The position numbers and the translations under genes are program-made. Shown one piece after another: positions 9,582 through 17,154 of a DNA stretch of 64,000 nucleotides. The DNA is taken from positions 1 through 64,000 of the forward strand of contig JAYFRL010000010.1 of NCBI GenBank assembly GCA_034925905.1, in the 5' to 3' direction. Origin of the DNA: JAYFRL01 sp034925905. Lineage in GTDB: Bacteria; Bacillota; Clostridia; Lachnospirales; Anaerotignaceae. Under the pieces are notes generated by a model, which was not told where the DNA came from, did not search any database, and saw nothing but the letters and a program-made list of their open reading frames with translations. Position 1 is the stretch's first letter; the number at the start of each line of letters is the position of its first letter.

Positions 9582-10028
9582 TTAACTTTCTATTGTAATA
9601 ACAGGATCTTCAAAAGAAACTCCGTTTTTAAGAGAATCGGCAACAGGGCATCTTTTTTCTACAAGGTTCACAAGCTTTTGAATTTTAGCTTCAGGTGAAG
9701 GGCTCTTTATATGGAAATTAAACCTTATTTTTTCATATCCCGGTCTGAAATCGGTGTAACCCATCATTCCGGCAGAGTCCATATCTCCTTCAACCTCTAT
9801 CCAGAGATCCTGAAGGTCAACTCCGCATTGCGGGGCATAAACAACCGCTGTTATAGCTTGACATGCCCCAAAGCTGCAAAGCAAAAGCTCTACGGGGTTC
9901 ATCCCGGTGTTTGTCCCTCCACTTGAAGTTGGTTCATCTACTTTAATCGTGAAATTTCTGGAAGTTGCTTCCATGGAAAGCTTGCCAGTTTTTTTAATTA
10001 TTACTTTATTTGTTTTAGGAAATATAAT
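9582..10028 (-). CDS. OsmC/Ohr family protein with probable ATT start
   Basis: OsmC-like thiol peroxidase-type fold: NPVELLLCSFGACQA carries the first conserved cysteine and KRCPVADSL the second. From the first ATG (9974) only 130 residues would be made and the first family strand would be missing. The frame stays open upstream and encodes FPKTNKVIIKKTGKLS, which fits the usual N-terminus. A strong AAGGAGG (10034-10040) lies 5 nt before ATT (10028) and 8 nt before ATA (10025), and an in-frame TAA stands a few codons further up with no ATG, GTG or TTG between. I therefore place the start at ATT 10028 (148 aa). Family role: detoxifying organic hydroperoxides. Confidence 0.8.
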   Translation of the reverse strand: MIFPKTNKVIIKKTGKLSMEATSRNFTIKVDEPTSSGGTNTGMNPVELLLCSFGACQAITAVVYAPQCGVDLQDLWIEVEGDMDSAGMMGYTDFRPGYEKIRFNFHIKSPSPEAKIQKLVNLVEKRCPVADSLKNGVSFEDPVITIES

Positions 10029-10053
10029 AAGCGCCTCCTTTAGAAATTATTTT

Positions 10054-10101
10054 GTTAAGCTGCTTAACCATATATTAAGTTATGCCCTGAGCTTTTGTCA
10101 A
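10054..10101 (-). promoter_or_regulatory. promoter and palindromic operator of the OsmC-cupin operon
   Basis: On the minus strand TTGACA (10101-10096), 18-bp spacer, TAATAT (10077-10072). The palindrome GTTAAGC-T-GCTTAAC (10054-10068) covers the expected transcription start. The divergent MarR-type gene next door is the natural candidate regulator. Confidence 0.6.
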
Positions 10102-10245
10102 TAGTATTTTTGTAAACCAGCTATTTTATAGCTTGATAAAATATACAAAATTTTATTTGCCCGGATAGTTATTTATTGGTTAGATTTTAGTATTTTAAGT
10201 ATTTTAAAGTCATGATACAATATATAGAATTAAGGGGGGAGAATA

Positions 10246-10716
10246 TTGTCTGAAGAAAATGAGTTACGTGTACTTATGGAAAAAATATATTGTTTTGAGC
10301 GGATACTCGGGCGATATCAGAATATATCCAGAAGCTATGGAACCTCTACGCTTTTATATTTGTCTGAGGTACACATGATAGAGACTATAGGCTCAAACGA
10401 ACCTATATCTGCGGCAGAGCTTGCAAAAATGAAAAACACCACCCCAAGCGCAATATCCCAGCTTATAAAAAAGCTTGATTCAAAGAAACTTCTAGTGAGA
10501 GATAATATTAAGGGAAATAAAAAAACAATTTATATTAAACTTTCAAGGGAAGGCAGGAAGATATATAAATTTTATAAAAAACTGAACGAAAAAAAATATT
10601 CCGGGTATCTTGAAAAGCTTCCTAATCTCACGGAAGAAGATATCGTGAAAATGATAAAGCTTATGAATATAATAACAGAAGAATTTATGGAAGAAATTTA
10701 TGTGCTTGATATGTAA
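10246..10716 (+). CDS. MarR family transcriptional regulator
   Basis: 156-residue winged-helix repressor; AAELAKMKNTTPSAISQLIKKLDSK is the recognition region (residues about 65-90) followed by the wing with GNKKTIYIKLS. The start is TTG with GGGGGGAG six nt upstream. Cys16 (KIYCFERI) stands where OhrR-type regulators keep their peroxide-sensing cysteine, but overall similarity to OhrR cannot be judged by eye. It is divergent from an OsmC-like gene, the classic OhrR/Ohr layout, which suggests peroxide- or thiol-responsive control. Promoter: TGATACAAT extended -10 at 10213-10221. Confidence 0.83.
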   Translation: MSEENELRVLMEKIYCFERILGRYQNISRSYGTSTLLYLSEVHMIETIGSNEPISAAELAKMKNTTPSAISQLIKKLDSKKLLVRDNIKGNKKTIYIKLSREGRKIYKFYKKLNEKKYSGYLEKLPNLTEEDIVKMIKLMNIITEEFMEEIYVLDM

Positions 10717-10726
10717 AACATAGTTA

Positions 10727-10757
10727 AAAAGAGTCGGAAAAAATATCCGGCTCTTTT
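10727..10757 (+). terminator. terminator of the MarR gene
   Basis: 11-bp stem (10727-10737 with 10747-10757, one G-T pair) ending in TTTT. Confidence 0.75.
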
Positions 10758-10792
10758 ATCTTTGTTATAAAATATGGCTTATATACATTTTA

Positions 10793-10846
10793 TTCACAAG
10801 TTGTTCACAAGTTTTTCATATTTATTTAAGAAAATTGGTTTATAAT
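10793..10846 (+). promoter_or_regulatory. PhoP-box-like repeat array plus -10
   Basis: Four hexamers on one face of the helix: TTCACA 10793, TTCACA 10804, TTCATA 10815 and TTAAGA 10826, each starting exactly 11 bp after the last. A perfect TATAAT follows at 10841-10846. The array would span about -55 to -17, where PhoP binds at activated promoters in Bacillus. GGTTTA-N4-TAAACC (10837-10852) is a further dyad centred on the -10. Confidence 0.55.
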
Positions 10847-10920
10847 TAAACCATATGTTGCAAGTAATCTCTCAGATGATATAATCATTTAAGAAGAAAT
10901 ACCTTAAAGGAGGAACAAAA

Positions 10921-11970
10921 ATGATAGATATCATACACCTCACAAAGCTGTATGGAAGCCATATGGCGGTATCGGATCTGAATGTTTCAATAAAAAGTGG
11001 GCAGATATACGGTTTTTTGGGACCAAACGGTGCTGGGAAATCCACAACCATGAATATAATAACAGGCTGCCTTGCCGCAACCGAAGGCCAAGTGCTTATA
11101 GACGGGCACGATATATTTGAAGAGCCTGAAGAGGCAAAAAAGCTTATAGGCTATCTCCCGGAGCAGCCCCCGCTTTATCTGGAAATGACTCCATATGAAT
11201 ATCTTTTGTTTGTAGCAAAGGCAAAAGGTGTGAAAAAAGAAGACATAAACACCCAGCTTGAGTATGTAATAAACGTAACGCAGATAAATGAAGTTAAAAC
11301 CAGGCTTATAAAGCATCTTTCAAAAGGCTACAGGCAGCGTGTTGGCATTGCCCAGGCTCTTTTAGGCAAGCCGCAGGTTATAATTTTAGATGAACCTACC
11401 GTAGGTCTTGACCCTTTGCAGATAATAGAGATAAGGGATCTTATAAAGGAGCTTGGCAAAACACATACGGTTATATTAAGCAGCCACATTCTTTCGGAAG
11501 TGAGAGCTGTCTGTGATTCCATAATGATAATATCTGAAGGGAAGCTTGTAGCTTCGGATACCCCGGATAATCTTGAAAAGCTTTTTGCAGGAAGCTACAC
11601 ATTAAAGCTTACGGTTAAGGCAACCAAGGATGAGGTTTTAAAAGCTCTTGAAAGCATAGAGAATATAAATAACGTGGAATATATTCCTTCGGAGAATTCA
11701 GAAACGGCTGAAGTTGTTATTGAATCTGGAACAACTGAGGACATAAGCGAAAATGTATTTTTCGGTTTTTGCAATATAAAGCGTCCCATACTCCGCATGT
11801 CTCTTGCAAAAGCCAGCCTTGAGGAAGTTTTCCTTGAGCTTACGGGGAACAAAGAACAAGAGGAGACCTTTGCAAAAGAAATATCCGGTGAAAATACCGG
11901 TTTACAGGAAGCTTCGGAAGAGATAAAAGAAGAAAAAGAGGAGGTGGACGAGGATGAAAGCAATATTTGA
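10921..11970 (+). CDS. ABC transporter ATP-binding protein (GldA/CcmA type)
   Basis: 349-residue ATPase that should drive the two downstream membrane components. Walker A GPNGAGKST at 34-42, signature LSKGY at 132-136, Walker B ILDEP at 154-158 and the switch histidine in ILSSHILSE. After the usual 310-residue body there is an acidic tail of about 40 residues rich in E and K. AAGGAGG precedes the ATG. The 3' end overlaps the permease gene by 17 nt, so the four genes to 15254 are one translationally coupled operon. Confidence 0.93.
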   Translation: MIDIIHLTKLYGSHMAVSDLNVSIKSGQIYGFLGPNGAGKSTTMNIITGCLAATEGQVLIDGHDIFEEPEEAKKLIGYLPEQPPLYLEMTPYEYLLFVAKAKGVKKEDINTQLEYVINVTQINEVKTRLIKHLSKGYRQRVGIAQALLGKPQVIILDEPTVGLDPLQIIEIRDLIKELGKTHTVILSSHILSEVRAVCDSIMIISEGKLVASDTPDNLEKLFAGSYTLKLTVKATKDEVLKALESIENINNVEYIPSENSETAEVVIESGTTEDISENVFFGFCNIKRPILRMSLAKASLEEVFLELTGNKEQEETFAKEISGENTGLQEASEEIKEEKEEVDEDESNI

Positions 11971-12817
11971 AAGAGAGCTTAAGGTTTATTTCACAAATGT
12001 TTCAGGCTATATTTTCGGGATATTTGTGCTTATATTTGCCGGGATATATACAATGGTTATAAATCTTAAAGCGGGATATCCCAATTTTGAGGTTGTGCTC
12101 AGCAATATGAGTTTTATATTCCCCGTTGCTGTTCCTCTTCTTACAATGAGGTCAATAGCTGAAGAACGCAGGCAGAAGACAGACCAACTTTTGTATTCTC
12201 TGCCCATAAGCATGACAAAGGTTATTTTAGGGAAATATCTTGCCATGCTTATTGTTATACTTGTCCCAATAATTGTTATGTGCGCATATCCTTTAATTCT
12301 TTCACAATACGGAGCAGTAAATTTTAAAGCTGCATATGGTTCTCTTTTGGGCTTTTTCTTTCTTGCGGGGACTTTAGCCTCAATAGGCATTTTTGTTTCT
12401 TCGCTAACTGAAAACCAAGCTGTTGCGGCCGGACTTTGCTTCACATTGATGCTTTTGCTTTATTTTCTTTCAGCTCTTGCAGACACTATGTCTGCATCGG
12501 CAGCTTCTTCTTTTATAGCTTTAGTAGTGATTGTATTTATTGTTTCTCTTATGATTCAGTTTATAACTAAAAACACCCTTGTTTCGGCGTCTATTTTGAT
12601 AATTCTTGAAGCCGTTTTGCTGGCGGTTTATGTTTTTATGCCGACTAAGCTTGAAGGCCTTGTTCCGGGAGTATTAAATAAGCTTTCGCTTTTTGAAAGA
12701 TTTTACACTTTTACAGATGGTGTTTTTGATATAACTTCGTTGGTATATTTCTTAACCATGTCGGGCGTTTTCATCTTCCTTTCCGTGCAGTCTCTTGAAA
12801 AAAGGAGGTGGAGCTGA
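11954..12817 (+). CDS. ABC-2 type permease (GldF-like)
   Basis: 287-residue membrane protein with six hydrophobic segments and the ABC-2 motif MRSIAEERRQKTDQLLYSLP after the second helix. Together with the ATPase it should form an exporter of the GldA/GldF type. GAGGTGGACGAGG before the ATG gives the ribosome site inside the upstream gene. Confidence 0.9.
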   Translation: MKAIFERELKVYFTNVSGYIFGIFVLIFAGIYTMVINLKAGYPNFEVVLSNMSFIFPVAVPLLTMRSIAEERRQKTDQLLYSLPISMTKVILGKYLAMLIVILVPIIVMCAYPLILSQYGAVNFKAAYGSLLGFFFLAGTLASIGIFVSSLTENQAVAAGLCFTLMLLLYFLSALADTMSASAASSFIALVVIVFIVSLMIQFITKNTLVSASILIILEAVLLAVYVFMPTKLEGLVPGVLNKLSLFERFYTFTDGVFDITSLVYFLTMSGVFIFLSVQSLEKRRWS

Positions 12818-14271
12818 TGGAAAAGCCAAAAATGAGCAAAGAAAGTATAAAATCATCGTTTAAAACAAAGACGTTTAAGGCAGGAGGTTACAGCATAATC
12901 GCGGCAGTGGCCGTTATAGCCATAGCGGTTATAATAAACCTTATAGTTGGGAAACTGCCTTCAAATTTTACAAAGCTTGATGTTACATCAAACAAGCTCT
13001 TTGATTTTTCCGAACAGACCCAAACCCTTGTTAAAGGGCTTGATGAAAAAATAGACATATACTGGATATCCCAAAGCGGCTATGAGGACGCTAATTTAGG
13101 GACTCTGCTTGAAAAGTATCAGGATATGAATAAAAACGTAACCGTTACAAAAAAAGACCCTGCGATATATCCGAATTTCGCAACGCAATATACAAACGAA
13201 GATATTTATAACAACAGCCTTATAGTTGTTTGCGGAGACCGCAGCAAGTATGTAAACTTCTATGAGATTTATGTGTATGATTATACAAATTATTACGTTG
13301 ACGGTTCTTATACGACAAGCTTCAATGGGGAAAGTGCTTTAACAAGCGCCATAGACTATGTTACAAACGATAACTTCCCTGTGGCTTATACGCTTACGGG
13401 CCATGGCGAAAGCAATATGGATGCGGAAATTTTAAAATCAATAGACCTGCAAAATATAGCGACACAGGATTTAAACCTTATTTCATCAGGCAATATTCCT
13501 GAGGATGCAAGCTGTCTCATTATAGTAAGCCCTAAAAAGGACATAACCGCGGAAGAAAAAGATGCCATATCAGAATATCTTAAAAACGGCGGAGACATGA
13601 TTTTGCTCACGGACTATACAGAAGATGATATGCCAAACCTTATGGAGATTATGGAATATTACGGAGTTACACCCGTTAATGGAATAATAGTTGAGGGCGA
13701 TGCAAACTATTGCCTTAAAAATTATTCCTATTATCTCTTGCCGGATCTTGATTTACACGAAATAACGGCTCCGCTTAAGGAAAAGAATTATTTTGTGCTT
13801 CTTCCCGTTACACACGGAATAGAAATATCAGACAGAACCCGGGACACGGAAACCGTTACGCCGCTTTTAACAACATCGGATAAGTCTTTTTCAAAAATAG
13901 CGGGTTATGCGATGTCGACATATGAAAAAGAAGAAGGCGACATAGACGGTCCGTTCTCTGTTGCCGTTGCCATATCGGAAACTGTTGGCGATGGGGCGAC
14001 AAATATTGTTTGGTTTGGGACGTCAAATCTGCTCCAAAGCAAAATAAATGAAACCGTTGCGGGCGGAAACCATGATATGATTTTAAATTCCATTGCATGG
14101 GCATGCGACAGACAAGGCAGTATATCAATACATTCAAAGAGTCTTGAAACCGAATATCTTACAATAAATTCATTTGATTCGGCTGTTATAAGTCTTGTGC
14201 TTGTAGGTGTTATTCCGCTTGCTTTCATAGGCATATGTATATATGTTGTTGTTAGGAGGAAGCGCAAGTAA
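12817..14271 (+). CDS. GldG-like ABC-associated extracytoplasmic protein
   Basis: 484 residues. One N-terminal helix (about 27-48), a large extracellular domain, and a C-terminal helix (about 455-480) followed by RRKRK. YTLTGHGESNMD and the following Rossmann-like part are typical of GldG/IFT52-like ABC auxiliary proteins. I place the start at ATG 12817, overlapping the permease stop as TGATG, because GGAGG lies 8 nt before it; the in-frame GTG at 12808 sits inside that ribosome site. In Bacteroidetes the family belongs to the gliding/secretion ABC system; in Firmicutes its job is unknown. Confidence 0.85.
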   Translation: MEKPKMSKESIKSSFKTKTFKAGGYSIIAAVAVIAIAVIINLIVGKLPSNFTKLDVTSNKLFDFSEQTQTLVKGLDEKIDIYWISQSGYEDANLGTLLEKYQDMNKNVTVTKKDPAIYPNFATQYTNEDIYNNSLIVVCGDRSKYVNFYEIYVYDYTNYYVDGSYTTSFNGESALTSAIDYVTNDNFPVAYTLTGHGESNMDAEILKSIDLQNIATQDLNLISSGNIPEDASCLIIVSPKKDITAEEKDAISEYLKNGGDMILLTDYTEDDMPNLMEIMEYYGVTPVNGIIVEGDANYCLKNYSYYLLPDLDLHEITAPLKEKNYFVLLPVTHGIEISDRTRDTETVTPLLTTSDKSFSKIAGYAMSTYEKEEGDIDGPFSVAVAISETVGDGATNIVWFGTSNLLQSKINETVAGGNHDMILNSIAWACDRQGSISIHSKSLETEYLTINSFDSAVISLVLVGVIPLAFIGICIYVVVRRKRK

Positions 14272-15254
14272 TGAAAAAGAAAAGAACAAGGCTTATAATG
14301 CTTATAATTATTGTTGCCGCGCTTCTTTTAGGCTATTATGCCGTTTCAAAGCTAACAAAAGAGCCTGAGGCTTCAGAAGAAACAAATGACAGTGAAACCC
14401 TGCTAACACAGATAGATAAAGAAAGCGTTTATGAAATAAGCTACAACTATGAAAACGAAAGCGTAACGCTTAAGCGTGAAGGCGACGAATGGAAAAGCGC
14501 GGACGACATAAACTTCCCTCTTGACCAAAGCTATCCGGAGGCAATGATTACCGCTGTTCAGAATGTTATGTCACAGGAGATAGTTAAAGACCCCAAAGAG
14601 CTTTCCGAATACGGTCTTTCCTCGCCATGGATGACAATAAACTTAAAGAGCGCGGACAAAACGGATACATTTGAAATAGGCTCCTTAAGCGGCTTTTTAA
14701 ACAAATATTATATGCTGTATAACAAAGATAAATCAACTGTGCTTACGTTTAACCAGGCTAGCGTTGAAGCGTTTTCGCATAAGCTTTATTCTATGGTGGC
14801 AGGAGATAAGCTTCCCGCGATAAATAATTTTAAGACATTTTCGGTTAAAACCGATGATAAATCTATAGAGCTTGTGTTTGACAAGGAAGCTTCTGCTTTG
14901 GGAGAATGGTTTAAAGCAGAGGACAAAGAAAAACAAAGCCCGCTGGACAACACTAAGGTTAAAGAGTTTATCCAAAACCTTACAAGCCTTTCTCTTTCTA
15001 ACTGCATAGCTTACGGCGCAGGCGAAAAAGAGCTTGCAACCTATGGGCTTACAGACCCCGGGGCAACTATTTCCGTAACCTATGCCCCTACGGAAGAAAA
15101 AGAAGAAAGCTTCACGTTCCTTTTGGGCGATAAAGGCGATGACGGATATTATGCCAGAGTCGCCGGCTCGGGATTTGTATATAAAGTTGACGTGGCGGCA
15201 GCCGAGGCGCTTATGTCTGCGGAATATGAAGGCCTTAAACCCGATAATGACTAA
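14271..15254 (+). CDS. DUF4340 domain protein, last gene of the Gld-type ABC operon
   Basis: 327 residues: one N-terminal membrane anchor (residues about 6-24), then extracytoplasmic repeats of a beta-rich DUF4340 fold. The phrase YGLSSPWMTINL and the later YGLTDPGATISV mark two repeat units, each with a following FEIGS or FLLGDKG turn. Start overlaps the upstream stop (TAATG). DUF4340 proteins often accompany GldG-like genes; the function is not known. A likely accessory subunit on the outer face of the transporter. Confidence 0.85.
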   Translation: MKKKRTRLIMLIIIVAALLLGYYAVSKLTKEPEASEETNDSETLLTQIDKESVYEISYNYENESVTLKREGDEWKSADDINFPLDQSYPEAMITAVQNVMSQEIVKDPKELSEYGLSSPWMTINLKSADKTDTFEIGSLSGFLNKYYMLYNKDKSTVLTFNQASVEAFSHKLYSMVAGDKLPAINNFKTFSVKTDDKSIELVFDKEASALGEWFKAEDKEKQSPLDNTKVKEFIQNLTSLSLSNCIAYGAGEKELATYGLTDPGATISVTYAPTEEKEESFTFLLGDKGDDGYYARVAGSGFVYKVDVAAAEALMSAEYEGLKPDND

Positions 15255-15257
15255 TAT

Positions 15258-15284
15258 AAAAAGCCGTGCATGCACGGCTTTTTA
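15258..15284. terminator. bidirectional terminator
   Basis: Stem AAAAAGCCGTG / CACGGCTTTTT around CATG between the convergent DUF4340 and sigE genes. Confidence 0.9.
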
Positions 15285-15308
15285 TATTTAGGTATTTTGG
15301 GAGGTTTA

Positions 15309-16052
15309 TCATATCATTTTGTTTATTTCTTTTTTAAGCCGTCCGATTATCTTCTTTTCCAGCCTTGAGATATAAGATTGGGATATACCAAGCATATCCG
15401 CGACCTCTTTTTGAGTTTTTTCTTTTTTTTCAGGACTTATGCCAAACCTTAGCTGAACTATACGCTTTTCTCTCTGTGAAAGCTTATCCATGGCCTTATA
15501 AAGCAATTTTTTATCTACCTGGTCTTCTATGTTTTTATATATTACGTCCACGTCTGTCCCGAGTATGTCGGATAAAAGCAGCTCGTTGCCCTCCCAGTCC
15601 ACATTTAGAGGCTCATCTATGGAGACTTCGGTTTTTGTTTTGCTGTTTCTCCTTAGATACATGAGTATTTCATTTTCTATGCATCTTGAAGCATATGTGG
15701 CAAGCTTTATGTTTTTGTCGGTTTTAAATGTATTTATTGCCTTAATAAGGCCTATGGTGCCTATAGAAATCAGGTCTTCAACATTTATGCCCGTATTTTC
15801 AAATTTACGGGCTATATACACGACAAGCCTTAAGTTCCTTTCTATAAGTATGGATTTTATCTCAAGCTCACTATCTCCTTCCAAGCGGGAGAGGAGTGAA
15901 GCCTCTTCTTCGTGGGTTAAGGGAGGCGGAAAAACATCTGTGCCTCCTATGTAGTATATTTCATCAAAATTTTTTCCGAGGATCCTGTTTAAAAACATGC
16001 GGAATTTATATTTTATTGAAAAAATGGTGAATGTTAAAATGTCTGACTTCAT
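15309..16052 (-). CDS. sigE: RNA polymerase sporulation sigma factor SigE (pro-form)
   Basis: 247 residues. Mother-cell-specific early sporulation sigma factor. The hydrophobic/basic pro-sequence (1-30) ends before NFDEIYYIGG, the known processing region. Region 2 has LVVYIARKFENTGI and IGLIKAINTF; region 4 has the helix-turn-helix KEVADMLGISQSYISRLEKK. Lies 3 nt after spoIIGA, whose product should activate it. In Bacillus and many clostridia sigG follows directly; here a terminator and an unrelated convergent operon follow instead. Confidence 0.96.
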   Translation of the reverse strand: MKSDILTFTIFSIKYKFRMFLNRILGKNFDEIYYIGGTDVFPPPLTHEEEASLLSRLEGDSELEIKSILIERNLRLVVYIARKFENTGINVEDLISIGTIGLIKAINTFKTDKNIKLATYASRCIENEILMYLRRNSKTKTEVSIDEPLNVDWEGNELLLSDILGTDVDVIYKNIEDQVDKKLLYKAMDKLSQREKRIVQLRFGISPEKKEKTQKEVADMLGISQSYISRLEKKIIGRLKKEINKMI

Positions 16053-16055
16053 ATT

Positions 16056-16931
16056 TTAACCTCCTTTAAGGCATTTTGGGCTTAATATGGCATTATAGCT
16101 TGAATCGTTTGAAAACATACCGCCGTGGATGCCTATAATCGCATTTTTAATATCGGTTCCGTTTTTTTGATTTATTATCCTGTCTGCTTTGAAAGCAGGC
16201 ATTATACCGCATTTTGTTCCAAGGCTTTTGAAGGGCACGGCCTTAAGCCGGGTTTTTATTGGCTCATTAAATATTTCAACCGCTTTTTCAAAGGAGATAT
16301 TGTCCAGATTAAGCTGACCTGTATTTAAAAAGGGCAAAAGCAGGCTTAACTCTAAAACTATAACATTTTCACCCGATATTGGCTCTGTAAGAGAGTTGCC
16401 GGTATCTATAAGAGCTTTTGCAAATACGTTTTTTTCACCTATACAAACTTTTATATCCGCATAGCTTGCGCTATACACAGTCTCTGCGGCAAGTTTCCCA
16501 TGGAAAAGCTTGATTGCTATGTATATGCCGGAAGAAACGGTTATAAGCAGCCAAAGAGGGTAGGCTCCTATGCCTAGCGAAAGGTTTTTGCCGAATATTC
16601 CGTATGTCCCTGATATAAAGAAGAAACTTGTAAGTATGCCTCCTATGGCAAAGGCGCATATGTTTGACAGAAAAAAGCTCTTTAAAAAATTTTCTCTGCC
16701 GAAGGCTATCAAAATTCCTAAAGACAGCATCGCGCTTCCTGCTATTATTCCGTTTATATGCCTTAGGGCAGGAAGGGCTATGTATAAGCAATATGCTGCG
16801 GCAGAGGAAAACCCGCCTAAAACAATCTTCCGCTTTTTTGCTTTTCTGCGCATAAGCTTTGACGTTATATAAAATATAAGAATATCCATAAAAAAATTTA
16901 CGGCAAAAATTATATCCAGATATATCTCCAC
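16056..16931 (-). CDS. spoIIGA: sigma-E processing peptidase SpoIIGA
   Basis: 291 residues. Membrane aspartic protease that removes the SigE pro-sequence in response to a forespore signal. Five hydrophobic segments fill residues 1-140; the protease half starts after 150 and has the catalytic motif ALIDTGNSLTEP with D176. Start is GTG at 16931 with GAAAGGG upstream. Expected to be Spo0A-controlled. TATAAT lies at 16966-16961, and TTTTTGTCAT (17040-17031) resembles only the first half of a Spo0A box. Confidence 0.95.
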   Translation of the reverse strand: MEIYLDIIFAVNFFMDILIFYITSKLMRRKAKKRKIVLGGFSSAAAYCLYIALPALRHINGIIAGSAMLSLGILIAFGRENFLKSFFLSNICAFAIGGILTSFFFISGTYGIFGKNLSLGIGAYPLWLLITVSSGIYIAIKLFHGKLAAETVYSASYADIKVCIGEKNVFAKALIDTGNSLTEPISGENVIVLELSLLLPFLNTGQLNLDNISFEKAVEIFNEPIKTRLKAVPFKSLGTKCGIMPAFKADRIINQKNGTDIKNAIIGIHGGMFSNDSSYNAILSPKCLKGG

Positions 16932-17090
16932 TTAAATAGCCCTTTCATATTATTAAAACTATTATAGTTTTTAAGACTTGCCGATTTTGTAGATTACAGT
17001 CGCATGGCTAATTAAATCTTGCTTTAAAAAATGACAAAAATTCACTTGATGAAAGATTTGCCAACAAATTCCTTAAGGTTTAAACTTTTT

Positions 17091-17119
17091 TTGATTTTAA
17101 ATGAATATTTATATATACT
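17091..17119 (+). promoter_or_regulatory. promoter of the pdp-deoB-hemW unit
   Basis: TTGATT at 17091-17096, 17-bp spacer, TATACT at 17114-17119. Confidence 0.5.
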
Positions 17120-17154
17120 TATAGTCAAAGGTCTTTATAAGGAGGCGCGTTTAA

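Noticed and set aside
17031..17040. A Spo0A box before spoIIGA.
   Set aside because: Only TTTGTC matches; the GAA half is missing.
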